From Streptomyces wuyuanensis (GTDB lineage: Bacteria > Actinomycetota > Actinomycetes > Streptomycetales > Streptomycetaceae), in NCBI RefSeq assembly GCF_900103455.1, contig NZ_FNHI01000018.1:77819-141818 (forward strand): DNA of 64,000 nt, in the 5' to 3' direction. Numbering within the stretch: the first letter of the stretch is position 1; every line of letters begins with the position of its first letter. Positions 51,670-61,090 of the stretch are shown in pieces. The notes beneath the pieces are model-generated. The model was not told the DNA's origin, did not search any database, and was given only the letters and a program-made list of their open reading frames with translations. The translations under genes were made by a program, and so were the position numbers.

Positions 51670-51846
51670 TCACCGCAAGTCCGACGGCCCGTGCTCCCGC
51701 TCGGTACCGGAGGCGCCCGGGGCGTCACGCATCCGCCGCAGGCGGCGGTCCTGCACGCTTCCGTTGCCGATCAGCCAGCCGACGAAGATCAAGAGGAACA
51801 GGGTGGTGCCGACTGCCCCACGCAGCCACGAGGTCACGGCCGTCAT
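51670..51846 (-). CDS. Possible small single-helix membrane protein
   Basis: A 58-residue frame with one strong hydrophobic helix (GAVGTTLFLLIFVGWLIG) and a charged tail (QDRRLRRMRDAPGASGTER). The frame continues upstream without a better start. Fragments in other frames to the right (EQRLHRIRHRVIATVFLGP and AQLRTRIRDIALAAL) look coding-like, so this may be the 3' part of a frameshifted gene. No family was recognised. Confidence 0.3.
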   Translation of the reverse strand: MTAVTSWLRGAVGTTLFLLIFVGWLIGNGSVQDRRLRRMRDAPGASGTEREHGPSDLR

Positions 51847-51930
51847 CACCACGACGGAAACGCAGAGGAGGACCGAGGAAGACGGTGGCGATGACGCGGT
51901 GTCGGATGCGATGCAGCCGCTGCTCGACAA

Positions 51931-52226
51931 CCGGACCGCTCACAAGGCGGCCAATGCGATGTCCCGTATCCGGGTGCGCAGTTGCGCCCGCTGCGCGCTA
52001 CCCGATTCGAGGTCACCGAGTCCCGAAGCACGCTCGGTTCCACGTTCCGTCCTGCGAGTGCCCCCCTTTGCCGAGTGAAGAGCGTTCTCGTGTGCCCCGT
52101 GCCCGGCGCCACGCACCGGTCGGACACCGGCCCCACCGGTGACGTGACCGAGCCGGGGCCGGCTGTCGTCAGTCGAAGGGCAGAGCACCTGCGGTGCTCG
52201 CCAGTCCTCGGTCCACGGGATGTCCG
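51931..52226. other. Intergenic or decayed sequence
   Basis: No intact gene. The minus strand carries short coding-like pieces in different frames continuing into the small membrane-protein frame on the left, consistent with a decayed gene. Confidence 0.3.
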
Positions 52227-53126
52227 TCAGTCGTGGGCTATGACCGCCACCGGAGCGGTGGCGTGGTGCAGCACGGCGTGGGCGACGTGCCCGAGGTGCC
52301 CGCCGACCGGAGCCCGCCGGATCCGGCGGCCGACGACGACGAGTTCCGCGTCGGCGGCCTCGTACAGCACCTGCTCGGCGGGCGCGCCGACGAGCACCCT
52401 CTCCTGTACCTTGACCGAGGGGTACCGCTCCCGCGACGGCCGCAGCCGCTCGCCGAGAGCAGCGGCGATGCCGTCGGCCACCTCCTGCCGGACACCGGGA
52501 TCGAGCCCGGGTGCGTAGCTGAACGCGAACGGCAGCGACCACCCGTGCACGGCGCGCACGCCGCAGCCCCGCCGCGCCGCCTCGCCGAAGGCGAAGGCGA
52601 GCACCGCGTCGGCGTTCTCATGGATGTCGACCCCGACCACCACATCCCGCCCTGCGTACTCCGGGGAGCCCGGCGCCACCTCGTCCTGCGGGCGCACGAC
52701 CACGACCGGCGTGTCCGTGAGCCCGATCGTGGCGGTCCCGACGGATCCGATCACGAATCGCTCGACCGCCCCCCGACCGCGCGACCCGAGGACCAGCATC
52801 TGGGAGTCGGCGGCCTCGACGGCCAGGACGGCGGCCGCACGCCCGGTCAGGCGTCGCGCGGACACCGCGAGTCCGGCATGCCGTCGGCGCAGGTCGTCCG
52901 ACACCTCCTCGAGCACCGCGTCCACCTGCCGGCGGAACTCCTCGATATCCGGCCACTCGACGTTCTCCAAGTGATCGACCGGGGGCACGGATGGAATGAG
53001 CGGCCACTGCTCCACGTGCACCAGACGCAGAGGCGCTTCCCTCAGCACCGCCTCCCGCGCGGCCCATTCCGCCGCAGCCCGGCTCTCCGGGAACCCGTCC
53101 AATCCGACTGTCACAGGGGGAGTCAT
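52227..53126 (-). CDS. Tandem-domain universal stress protein
   Basis: A 299-residue protein of two USP domains. The first begins VTVGLDGFPESRAAAEWAAR and has an intact ATP motif GSRGRGAVERFVIGSVG. The second begins DVVVGVDIHENADAVLAFAF, but its motif is degenerate (GRRIRRAPVGGHLGHVAH, with no GS), so probably only the first binds ATP. GGAGG precedes ATG 53126. It lies next to the nicotinate phosphoribosyltransferase gene on the same strand; a weak palindromic box is about 265 bases upstream of its start. Confidence 0.9.
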   Translation of the reverse strand: MTPPVTVGLDGFPESRAAAEWAAREAVLREAPLRLVHVEQWPLIPSVPPVDHLENVEWPDIEEFRRQVDAVLEEVSDDLRRRHAGLAVSARRLTGRAAAVLAVEAADSQMLVLGSRGRGAVERFVIGSVGTATIGLTDTPVVVVRPQDEVAPGSPEYAGRDVVVGVDIHENADAVLAFAFGEAARRGCGVRAVHGWSLPFAFSYAPGLDPGVRQEVADGIAAALGERLRPSRERYPSVKVQERVLVGAPAEQVLYEAADAELVVVGRRIRRAPVGGHLGHVAHAVLHHATAPVAVIAHD

Positions 53127-53388
53127 CTCCGTGGACCTCCTTCCGGCCGCCCGGCGGCCGACGCACCCTCCGTCCGGTCCCGTGCCGGACAGCGTCTCCG
53201 AGCGACGGGGAACGGTTGCCGTCCGGCGCGGCACCACTGCCGCCAAGGGCGACCGCAGGATCCCGAAGGGCACCGCGCCGCCGGCTCGCCCGCAACGCCA
53301 TGGCCGCACCAGGCATGATCGGCTTCTTCCCACCGCGTCGCGGTTGTCCTCCTGACACCACGATGCGGCAGGACGGAGACTGGGGCGA

Positions 53389-53402
53389 GAGCCGAACGGT
53401 CC
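53389..53402. promoter_or_regulatory. Weak OsdR/DevR-type box
   Basis: GAGCCGAACGGTCC, two mismatches from the perfect box at 60379, upstream of the leftward stress-protein gene and just past the end of pncB. Confidence 0.4.
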
Positions 53403-53412
53403 CGTGCCGGGG

Positions 53413-54789
53413 TCATGAGGCCCCGTCCTCAGGCGGGCGTCGCCCGCTCCGCGCAAGCGTCCGCCTGACGACCTCCTCGATCTCGTTCCGCGTCCTGACC
53501 GTCAGGGCGGCCAGGCGTGGGGAGACCACGGGGCGTGGCGGGGGGTGTGGGCCGCGGATACGGCGTGCTGCTTCCGGCAGGGACGCCAGGTCGGCCTCGA
53601 AGCGCGCCCGGGCGGCTGCCAGGTTGTCCGGCGGTCCGGTTCTGCGACCCCCCACCATGACCGATCGCAGCATCGGCTCCCCGCCGTCCGGCGGCTCCTC
53701 TCCGTCCAGCCCCACGACGTCCCGGCAGCCCGGTCCGCGGAACACCTGCTTGGGGGCAGGCGCGGTGGCCTTCGCCGAGGACAGCTTCATGACCGGTCGC
53801 CCGGCGTACTGGACGAGCTTGTAGGCCGCGTCCAGATACGGCGCGTCGGCCGCGGTACCCACCTTGGTGCCCACCGCGTACACGTCGATCGGCGCGCCGC
53901 CGCGCACCAACTCGTCCACGGCGTACTCGTCCAGTCCGCCACTGGCGACGATGCGCACCTCGGCAAGCCCTGCCCAATCGAGAATCCCCCGAGCCCGGTG
54001 GGCCAGAGCTCCCAGGTCCCCGCTGTCGAGGCGGACGGCGCACCCTGCTCCTCTTCGGATGTCGGCCAGGACCCGGGCGGCCGTCCTGACACCGAGGTCG
54101 GTGTCATAGGTGTCGACGAGGAATGTCACCGGGCCGGAATGTGCCCGGGCGAAGGCTCTGAATGCCTCTTCCTCGCCGGGGAAGGCCTCGACATAGGAAT
54201 GGGCCATGGTCCCTGATCCCGGTATCCCGAGCTCCGCCGCGGCGGCCACATTGCTGGTACCTGCGAAACCGACCATCGCGGAGACACGGGCGGCCTGGAA
54301 CCCCGCCTGCGGACCGTGTGTGCGCCGCAGGGAGAAGTCCACGACCGGCCGTCCGGCGGCGGCCATGACGCAACGTGCGGCCTTCGAGGCGACGACGGTC
54401 TGATGACAGACCTGTCCCAGCAGATAGGTCTCCACGAACTGGGCCTGCGGCAACGGCGCGGTGACCTCCATCAGCGGCTCTCCGGCGAAGACCAGTCGGC
54501 CCTCGGGCACCGCACGGACGTCGCCCCGGAACTCCAGGGCGAGCAGCTCTTGCAGATCCCCCTCGGGACGATGCAGCGTCGCGGCGAAGTCCCGCACGTC
54601 CTCCGGTCCCACGTGCAGACGGGAGAGGTAGTCCAGGGAGGGTTCGAGGCCTGCGGCGACGAGAAAGCCCCGCTCAGGTGGCAGGTCCCGTACGAACAGA
54701 CTGAATGTCGCGGGCTGGTCCATGCCCTCCCGAAGGTAGGACATGGCCATGGTGACCTCGTACAGGTCGGTGGTGGTCGCGTCGGTCAC
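53413..54789 (-). CDS. pncB: Nicotinate phosphoribosyltransferase
   Basis: Cytoplasmic NAD-salvage enzyme of 458 residues joining nicotinate to phosphoribosyl pyrophosphate with ATP. It begins TDLYEVTMAMSYLREGMDQP, the family N terminus, has SLRRTHGPQAG with the phosphorylated-histidine region, FAGTSNVAAAAELGIPGSGT, and the phosphate-binding VRLDSGDLGALAHRARGIL and IVASGGLDEYAV. GTG 54789 has GAGGAGG nine bases upstream; the longer frame is shadow. M. tuberculosis likewise has a DosR-controlled second pncB, suggesting NAD maintenance during dormancy. Divergent from a P-type ATPase gene. Confidence 0.93.
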   Translation of the reverse strand: MTDATTTDLYEVTMAMSYLREGMDQPATFSLFVRDLPPERGFLVAAGLEPSLDYLSRLHVGPEDVRDFAATLHRPEGDLQELLALEFRGDVRAVPEGRLVFAGEPLMEVTAPLPQAQFVETYLLGQVCHQTVVASKAARCVMAAAGRPVVDFSLRRTHGPQAGFQAARVSAMVGFAGTSNVAAAAELGIPGSGTMAHSYVEAFPGEEEAFRAFARAHSGPVTFLVDTYDTDLGVRTAARVLADIRRGAGCAVRLDSGDLGALAHRARGILDWAGLAEVRIVASGGLDEYAVDELVRGGAPIDVYAVGTKVGTAADAPYLDAAYKLVQYAGRPVMKLSSAKATAPAPKQVFRGPGCRDVVGLDGEEPPDGGEPMLRSVMVGGRRTGPPDNLAAARARFEADLASLPEAARRIRGPHPPPRPVVSPRLAALTVRTRNEIEEVVRRTLARSGRRPPEDGAS

Positions 54790-55133
54790 GGCGAGCACCC
54801 TCCTCGAAGTGCACTGGTCGGGACGAGCGATCCGGGGCTCCGGACTTTTCGAGCAACGCCCTGCCGCCCGGATCGGTTGCAGCCAGGGGGAACGCGGTTC
54901 CAGCCTGCGCCGGGACCACCGCCAACGGGCAGGGCTGATCGGCCCCCGGCCGGAACCGACCGGCCCCCCGACCACCACGCCCGGAACGGGCAGGATGAGA
55001 TGAGAGCCCGTCCGCCCGGCTCCGACCCGGAGGACTCGAACCGCGGTCCCGTCCACGGAGGTCGAGCCGTCCGAGACGGGCCTCGCCAGCGGTACGAACC
55101 CGGACCACCCTGCCGAACCGACGGGAGGGGAGC
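54790..55133. other. Divergent promoter region of pncB and the ctpF-like gene
   Basis: Contains the tandem boxes listed next; no coding frame recognised. GGAGGGGAG immediately before 55134 is the ribosome site of the ATPase gene. Confidence 0.5.
54932..54966. promoter_or_regulatory. Tandem OsdR/DevR-type boxes
   Basis: GGGCTGATCGGCCC (54932-54945, one arm mismatch) and the degenerate GAACCGACCGGCCC (54953-54966), 21 bases apart, midway between the divergent pncB and ATPase genes. Confidence 0.5.
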
Positions 55134-57788
55134 GTGACCTCTCATCGCACGCGGATCACGGCGCCCGACGACACACGGCCGGCCGGTCTGACGGACGAAG
55201 AAGCGGCGCGCCGGCTGCGTGAACACGGTCCGAACGAGGTGGAGGCGCGTCGGAGGCCGTCCCTCCACAGCCGCGTACTGGCCCAGCTTCGCGATCCGCT
55301 GATCATGGTTCTGCTCGGTGCGATCGTCCTGACCGTCGCGATCGGGGACCATGCCGACGCCGTGGTGATCGCCCTGGTCGTCGTCGTCAACACCACCGTG
55401 GGTGTCGTCCAGGAGATCAGGGCCGACAACGCCGTTGCGGCACTCTCGGCGCTGTCCGCACCGGCCGCACGCGTGGTGCGGGACGGATCCGACCGGGAGG
55501 TGCCGGCCAGGGACGTCGTGCCCGGGGACGTGCTGCTGCTCGGTGAAGGCGACATCGTGGCCGCCGACGCACGACTCGTCGAGTCGTCGTCACTCCTGGT
55601 GGACGAGTCCATGCTGACCGGGGAGTCCGTTCCGGTCGACAAGGACGTCCGCTCCGGGATACCCGGCGCATCGGTCCTGAGCGCCGGGACCGTCACCGTC
55701 AGGGGCAGGGCCGTGGCCGAGGTCTTCGCCACGGGTGAGGGCAGCGCACTCGGCCGGATCGCGTCCCTCCTGGAGGGCCGGACCGAGCCCACCCCTCTGC
55801 AACGCCGACTCGCTGCACTGGGCAGGGTGCTGGCTCTCGTCACCGTGGCCCTGTGCATGCTGGTCTTCGCCCTCGGGCTGTTCCGGGGGCTGCCGCCGGA
55901 CACGATGGCCGTGACGGCGATCAGTCTCGCCGTCGCCGCCGTACCGGAGTCGCTGCCGGCCGTCGTGACGCTCGCGCTCGCGCTGGGCGCGCGACGGATG
56001 GCGGCACGGCACGCCGTGGTACGCCGGCTGCCCGCCGTCGAGACCCTCGGTTCCGTGACCGTCCTGGCCACCGACAAGACCGGGACGCTCACCGAGGGCC
56101 GGATGGTGGTGGAGCAGATCTGGACCCCCCGCGGGCGGGTGGAGTTCACCGGGGTCGGATACGAACCGAGGGGCGAGGTGCGCATCGCCGGAAGAACGGC
56201 GAAGGCCGCGGAACTCGGGCCCGTTCGTGATCTGCTGACGGTCGCGACGCTGTGCAACGACGCCGCCCTCCGGCCGCCCGACGGGAGGGGAGGATCCGGT
56301 GGCCGCTGGACGGCGCTCGGGGATCCGACCGAGGCCGCGCTGCTGACCGCAGCGGCGAAGGCGGGCTGCGAGGAGCGAAGCCTCCTCCGGGAGAGATGTC
56401 CGAGGACCGGCGAAGCGCCGTTCGACAGTCTCCGGAAACGGATGACCACCGTGCACAGGACGCCTTCCGGGCGGTCGCTCGTCTGCCTCAAGGGCGCGCC
56501 GGAGGCCGTGCTCGATCCCACCGTGCTGGACGACGGCTCCGAGCTGCTGGCCGAAGCACGGCAGGAGGCGGCACACCTGGCGTCCCGTGGCTTCCGCGTC
56601 CTCGCCGTGGCTTTCGGGGAGCGCTCCGGACGACCGCCGAGGGCCTCGGAAGCGGAGCACGGCCTGCGGTTCCTCGGTCTGGCCGCCATCAGCGACCCCC
56701 CGAAGCCCGCAGCGACCGCGACTCTCGCCGCCTGCCGGGCCGCCGGGATCACCCCCGTCCTCGTCACGGGGGACCATCCGGCGACCGCCCGTGCGGTGGC
56801 CGCACGCGTCGGACTCGTGGATCCGGAGGACTCCACCGAGGCGGTCGCCACCGGAGCGGACCTGGCGGCCGGCCGCATCGGCGATCCGACTGCGGTGAGG
56901 GTCTTCGCCCGCACGGACCCGCAGCAGAAACTGGACATCGTCCGGGCGTGGCACGCCCGCGGCCACGTGACGGCGATGACCGGCGACGGCGTCAACGACG
57001 GCCCCGCGCTGCACGCCGCGGACATCGGCGTGGCCATGGGGCGCCGCGGCACCGAGGTCGCCCGGCAGTCGGCCGACCTGGTACTCACCGATGACGAACT
57101 CGCCACCGTCGTGGCTGCTGTCGAGGAGGGACGACGGGTCTACGACAACATCCGCAGGTTCCTCGTCTACGCCCTCGCCGGGGGCACGGCCGAGATCCTG
57201 GTGATGCTCGTCGGCCCCCTGCTGGGGCTGGCCCTGCCGCTCCGGGCCGGCCAGATCCTGTGGATCAATCTCCTGACCCACGGCCTCACCGGCGTCGCGG
57301 TCGGCGCGGAGCCCGTGTCCCCGCAGGCCATGCACCGGCCGCCTCGTCCGCCCGACCAGCATGTGATGGGTCACGGCCTGTGGCAACGCGTGCTGTTCCT
57401 GGGCGCCGTGGTGACCGCGGTCTGTCTGGTCGTCGGGCTGGTCGCGCGCGCCGTCGGCTCCCCCTGGCAGACCGTGCTCTTCCTTTCCCTGCTGGCGGCC
57501 CAGCTGGGCGTCGTGCTGGGACTGCGCAGCCGCCTGTTCACGCGGGAGAACCTCTTCCTCCCGCTGTCGGTACTGGTGTCGGCAGCCCTCGGCGTCGCCG
57601 CGGTGTACGTCCCCTTCCTGCGTTCGGTTCTGGAGACGCGCCCCCTCGAAGCGATGGAGGTGGGACTCGCGTGCGCCGCGGGCCTGCTCGGCTTCGCCGC
57701 GGCACGCTCGAGCCGACAGCCATGGCTGGGACGGCTCACCGGGCACGCCACCGGGGACGGACGCCCGCACCCCTTCTCCCCGTCATGA
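55134..57788 (+). CDS. P2-type cation-transporting ATPase (CtpF-like)
   Basis: Membrane pump of 884 residues, second P2 ATPase of the window. The cation-ATPase N domain (GLTDEEAARRLREHGPNEVE), actuator DESMLTGESVPVDK, helix 4 VAAVPESLPAVVTLALAL, phosphorylation site LATDKTGTLTEGRM, KGAPEAVL and hinge MTGDGVNDGPAL are complete. Helices 5-6 read GQILWINLLTHGLTGVAVG, with the N in the ion site as in Ca2+-type (P2A) pumps. It resembles mycobacterial CtpF, which is DosR-controlled. GTG 55134 follows GGAGGGGAG. Calcium or another divalent ion is the likely cargo. Confidence 0.9.
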   Translation: MTSHRTRITAPDDTRPAGLTDEEAARRLREHGPNEVEARRRPSLHSRVLAQLRDPLIMVLLGAIVLTVAIGDHADAVVIALVVVVNTTVGVVQEIRADNAVAALSALSAPAARVVRDGSDREVPARDVVPGDVLLLGEGDIVAADARLVESSSLLVDESMLTGESVPVDKDVRSGIPGASVLSAGTVTVRGRAVAEVFATGEGSALGRIASLLEGRTEPTPLQRRLAALGRVLALVTVALCMLVFALGLFRGLPPDTMAVTAISLAVAAVPESLPAVVTLALALGARRMAARHAVVRRLPAVETLGSVTVLATDKTGTLTEGRMVVEQIWTPRGRVEFTGVGYEPRGEVRIAGRTAKAAELGPVRDLLTVATLCNDAALRPPDGRGGSGGRWTALGDPTEAALLTAAAKAGCEERSLLRERCPRTGEAPFDSLRKRMTTVHRTPSGRSLVCLKGAPEAVLDPTVLDDGSELLAEARQEAAHLASRGFRVLAVAFGERSGRPPRASEAEHGLRFLGLAAISDPPKPAATATLAACRAAGITPVLVTGDHPATARAVAARVGLVDPEDSTEAVATGADLAAGRIGDPTAVRVFARTDPQQKLDIVRAWHARGHVTAMTGDGVNDGPALHAADIGVAMGRRGTEVARQSADLVLTDDELATVVAAVEEGRRVYDNIRRFLVYALAGGTAEILVMLVGPLLGLALPLRAGQILWINLLTHGLTGVAVGAEPVSPQAMHRPPRPPDQHVMGHGLWQRVLFLGAVVTAVCLVVGLVARAVGSPWQTVLFLSLLAAQLGVVLGLRSRLFTRENLFLPLSVLVSAALGVAAVYVPFLRSVLETRPLEAMEVGLACAAGLLGFAAARSSRQPWLGRLTGHATGDGRPHPFSPS

Positions 57789-57900
57789 GTGATCCGCGTG
57801 GCCCGCGCCCCTCGTGGACCGGCGCACGGGGGCCACCTGGGGTGGAGCGGTAACGTAGGAGAGACGAAGGGTTCCCCTGTGTGACGCGGCGGGAGAGCGC

Positions 57901-59616
57901 ATGGGCGAGGACATCACGGCGGCGAATCGTGTCTCGCGGCTGCGCCTGGACGAGCTGCTGGACGAGCTCGAGGGGCGCATCGACGAGGTGCGCGAGACGA
58001 GGGACCGCCTGAACGGTCTTCTGGAAGCCGTGCTGTCGGTGGGACGGGAACTCGATCTCCCCCAGGTGCTCCAAGGGATCGTCGAGGCCGCGGTTTCCCT
58101 CGTGGACGCCGAGTACGGGGCTCTCGGGGTGATCGGGGACCAGGACAGACTGGCGCAGTTCCTTCCCGTCGGCATCAGCGACGAACTGCGCGCCCGCATC
58201 GGCGACCTCCCCACCGGTCACGGTCTCCTGGGCGAGGTCATCCGGCACCCCGAAGCACTGAGGCTGAGCAACATCGCCGAGCACCCCGCGTCATCCGGAT
58301 TCCCCTCCCACCATCCGCCGATGCGGACGTTCCTGGGAGTACCCATCAGGGTCCGCGACGAGGTGTTCGGCAACCTCTACCTGACCGAGAAGCGAGACGG
58401 CGCCGAATTCGACTCCGACGACGAAGCCGTCCTGTCCACGCTCGCCGTCGCCGCCGGCATCGCCATCGAGAACGCCCGTCTGTTCGAGGAGCTCCGTCTC
58501 AGGGGACAGTGGCTCGAGGCGAGCGCCGAGTGCACGAGCGCGCTGCTCTCCGGGACACCACAGGCCCAAGTGCTCGAACTGATGATCAATCGGGCTCGCG
58601 ACATCACAGGAGCGGCCATCGGAATGGTCCACTTGGTCACTTCGGGGGGAGAGCTGCGAGGCGTCGTGGCTCTCGGGGACGGCGCCGATCAGCACCACGA
58701 GGTGACACTGCCGGCGGAGGGCACACTCGCGGGCCTCGCCCTCGCGGAGGGCGCTCCGGTCAGGAGTCCCGACGTGGCCAACGACGCCCGTTTCACCCTG
58801 CGGGCCGGGGCATGGAAGGAGTTCGGTCCCGCGGTGGCCGTGCCGGTGGGGACCAGGGAGAGGAACCGCGGAGTGCTGACGCTCGCTCGGCGTGCGGGCA
58901 GCCCGCCGTTCTCCGAGGAGGAGACCGCGCCCCTGTCCGGGTTCGCCGGCCAGGCCGCCGTGGCGCTCGAACTGGCGGACCACAGGCGGGAGACGGAACA
59001 GATGAGTCTGCTCGCCGATCACGACCGGATCGCCCGGGATCTCCACGACCTCGCCATCCAGCGCCTGTTCGCGACGGGGATGACACTGCAGAGCGCACAG
59101 CGCTTCGTCGACCACCCGGAGGCGTCGGAGCGGCTGGGCCGGGCCATCGACGACCTCGACGACACCATCAAGATCATTCGATCGACGATCTTCGGACTGC
59201 GGCAGCACGAGACACCCCGCAGCACGGGCGGACTCCGGACGCGGGCCGCGTGTCTGCTCGAAGAGCAGGCACACGCGCTCGGCTTCGCACCCGCTTTGCG
59301 CACGGAGGGCTTCATCGACACCGATGTTCCGGGCGATCTCGCGGACGAGGTCGTGGCGGTGCTGAGCGAGGCGCTCACGAACGTCGCGCGGCACGCTCGC
59401 GCCGACCGTGCGGAGGTCTCGATCGCGGCCCGGTCCGGAACGCTCACGGTGAGCGTCGTCGACGACGGGGTCGGCATCAAGGAGGGCGGACGGCGCAGCG
59501 GCCTGCGCAACCTCCGGGAGCGGGCGGAAAGTCTGGGTGGGGAGCTGACCGTCGCCCGCGGCGCGAACGGCGGAACCCGTCTGGAATGGCGTGTTCCGCT
59601 GCGCGGCCGGGTCTGA
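57901..59616 (+). CDS. osdK: DevS/OsdK-like GAF-GAF sensor histidine kinase
   Basis: Cytoplasmic two-component sensor of 571 residues. GAF 1 (about 45-190) contains DLPTGHGLLGEVI and the segment ASSGFPSHHPPMRTFLGVPI, nearly identical to the haem-binding GAF of mycobacterial DevS/DosS; His137 or His138 is the probable haem ligand, making this an O2/NO/redox sensor. GAF 2 spans about 210-360. The HisKA_3 helix has DRIARDLHDLAIQRLFATGM with phospho-acceptor His382, and the ATPase domain ends VSVVDDGVGIKEGG, GLRNLRERAESLGG. GGGAGAG precedes the ATG. It converges on the response-regulator gene, 19 bases apart. Confidence 0.93.
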   Translation: MGEDITAANRVSRLRLDELLDELEGRIDEVRETRDRLNGLLEAVLSVGRELDLPQVLQGIVEAAVSLVDAEYGALGVIGDQDRLAQFLPVGISDELRARIGDLPTGHGLLGEVIRHPEALRLSNIAEHPASSGFPSHHPPMRTFLGVPIRVRDEVFGNLYLTEKRDGAEFDSDDEAVLSTLAVAAGIAIENARLFEELRLRGQWLEASAECTSALLSGTPQAQVLELMINRARDITGAAIGMVHLVTSGGELRGVVALGDGADQHHEVTLPAEGTLAGLALAEGAPVRSPDVANDARFTLRAGAWKEFGPAVAVPVGTRERNRGVLTLARRAGSPPFSEEETAPLSGFAGQAAVALELADHRRETEQMSLLADHDRIARDLHDLAIQRLFATGMTLQSAQRFVDHPEASERLGRAIDDLDDTIKIIRSTIFGLRQHETPRSTGGLRTRAACLLEEQAHALGFAPALRTEGFIDTDVPGDLADEVVAVLSEALTNVARHARADRAEVSIAARSGTLTVSVVDDGVGIKEGGRRSGLRNLRERAESLGGELTVARGANGGTRLEWRVPLRGRV

Positions 59617-59635
59617 CCAGCCGGCTCGAGCATGA

Positions 59636-60316
59636 TCACTGCTGGTGCTCGTGCTGCGCCGCGATGACCGCGGCCTGGACACGGCGTTCCACGCCCAGTT
59701 TGGAAAGCAGTCGTGAGATGTGGTTCTTGACGGTCTTCTCGGAGAGGTAGAGCTCCTTGCCGATCTCACGGTTCGTCATTCCGCGCCCGATCAGCTCGAG
59801 GACCGCGCGTTCACGCGGGGACAGCACGGCGAGCCGTTCGTCCTCGGATGCCGGGGCTTCTTCCGGGGATCGCAGCGAGTGCATCAGACGAGCCGTGGTC
59901 GCGGGGTCGAGCATCGACTGGCCGGTGGCCACGGTTCGTACGGCGGAGACGAGGTCGGACCCCTTGATCTGCTTCAGCACGTACCCGGCCGCTCCGGCCA
60001 TGATCGCGTCCAGCAGCGCGTCCTCGTCGTCGAACGACGTCAGCATGAGGCAGGCGAGCTCCGGCATGCAGGAGCGCAGTTCCCGGCAGACCGTGACGCC
60101 GTCACCGTCGGGAAGGCGGACGTCCAGCACCGCCACTCGCGGTCGCACCGCGGGCCCCCGCGCCAGCGCCTGCTGCGCTGTGCCGGCCTCGCCGACGACC
60201 TCGATGTCCGGTTCGGCGTCGAGCAGATCTCGCAGACCGCGCCGTACCACCTCGTGGTCGTCGAGGAGGAACACGCGGACGGGCGCCTCGGCCGAAAAGG
60301 CCGGTGCCTCGGACAT
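59636..60316 (-). CDS. osdR: NarL/LuxR-type response regulator (OsdR/DevR-like)
   Basis: A 226-residue regulator. The receiver domain has the acidic pair DDHE at 19-22, phospho-acceptor Asp65 in VLDVRLPDGDG, the switch LTSFDD and lysine in GYVLKQI. The LuxR-type output reads LSPRERAVLELIGRGMTNRE and IGKELYLSEKTVKNHISRLL. This is the layout of DevR/DosR. AGGAGG precedes ATG 60316. A perfect palindromic box lies 63 bases upstream, suggesting autoregulation. It is very probably the partner of the adjacent kinase and the regulator of the boxes across this window. Confidence 0.93.
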   Translation of the reverse strand: MSEAPAFSAEAPVRVFLLDDHEVVRRGLRDLLDAEPDIEVVGEAGTAQQALARGPAVRPRVAVLDVRLPDGDGVTVCRELRSCMPELACLMLTSFDDEDALLDAIMAGAAGYVLKQIKGSDLVSAVRTVATGQSMLDPATTARLMHSLRSPEEAPASEDERLAVLSPRERAVLELIGRGMTNREIGKELYLSEKTVKNHISRLLSKLGVERRVQAAVIAAQHEHQQ

Positions 60317-60378
60317 GTCGGCCTCCTGACGGTGGGCTCGCCTCGTTGAGGATGCCGTATGCCGGACCCGGGCCACCA

Positions 60379-60392
60379 GGGCCGAACGGCCC
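60379..60392. promoter_or_regulatory. OsdR/DevR-type box upstream of the response-regulator gene
   Basis: GGGCCGAACGGCCC, perfect consensus; its distance of 63 bases from the start codon suits activation of a promoter just downstream. Confidence 0.7.
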
Positions 60393-60409
60393 CGGTGCGC
60401 GCCTGCGGG

Positions 60410-61090
60410 TCAGTCCTCCCCACCTTGTTGATCGGGGTGAGGTTGATCGGGGTGAGCGACGTTCGCGGTCAGATCCACGCGTATGTCCACCACGCCTTCC
60501 ACCGCACGGACGGCCTTGGCCAGCAGGGGAACCAGCCGGCGGTCCCGTAGCTCCCCTGTGAGGGTGACCACTCCGTCCGTGACGGACGCGTCCACCCCGG
60601 CGGCGGCCGGAAGGTCCGCGAGGACGTGTCGACGGATGTCCTCGGCGAGGTCGTCGTCCGTGCGCAGGAACACTTTCAGCAAGTCGCTGCGGCTGACCAC
60701 CCCCTCCAGCATGCCGACCCGGTCGACCACCGGGAGCCGCTTCACCCGGCGCCGTGCCATGATCCGCGCCGCCTCCGCGATGGTCGCCGCCGGATGGACG
60801 GTCACTGCGGGGCTCGACATCAGCTCACCGGCCGTCACCGCACCCGCCTTCCAGAGGTCCGACCGGGCCCCTTCGCCGAGCGTGGGGGCATCGAGGTGGA
60901 ACTCCTCCTTCGGCAGGAGATCGGCTTCGGACACCACACCTATGACCCTTCCGTCGCCCTCCACGACCGGCAGGGCACTGACCTTCCACTGGTCCATCAG
61001 CTCCACGATCTCCTTGTACGCGGCATGACGACCCACCGCGACCGCGGTGTGGGTCATGACGTCGCTCACCGTGCGCGGAGAACCGGTCAT
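60410..61090 (-). CDS. CBS-CBS-BON domain protein
   Basis: A 226-residue paralogue: CBS 1 with KVSALPVVEGDGRVIGVVSE, CBS 2 with VKRLPVVDRVGMLEGVVSRS, and the BON domain DASVTDGVVTLTGELRD. It ends with a short repeated tail (HPDQPHPDQ). AAGGGG lies seven bases before ATG 61090. It lies upstream of the response-regulator gene on the same strand, with the box between them. Confidence 0.87.
   Translation of the reverse strand: MTGSPRTVSDVMTHTAVAVGRHAAYKEIVELMDQWKVSALPVVEGDGRVIGVVSEADLLPKEEFHLDAPTLGEGARSDLWKAGAVTAGELMSSPAVTVHPAATIAEAARIMARRRVKRLPVVDRVGMLEGVVSRSDLLKVFLRTDDDLAEDIRRHVLADLPAAAGVDASVTDGVVTLTGELRDRRLVPLLAKAVRAVEGVVDIRVDLTANVAHPDQPHPDQQGGED

Noticed and set aside
52618..53361. A 247-codon minus-strand frame overlapping the tandem universal stress gene
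   Set aside because: Gly/Arg-rich shadow; the in-frame stress-protein motifs lie in the neighbouring frame.
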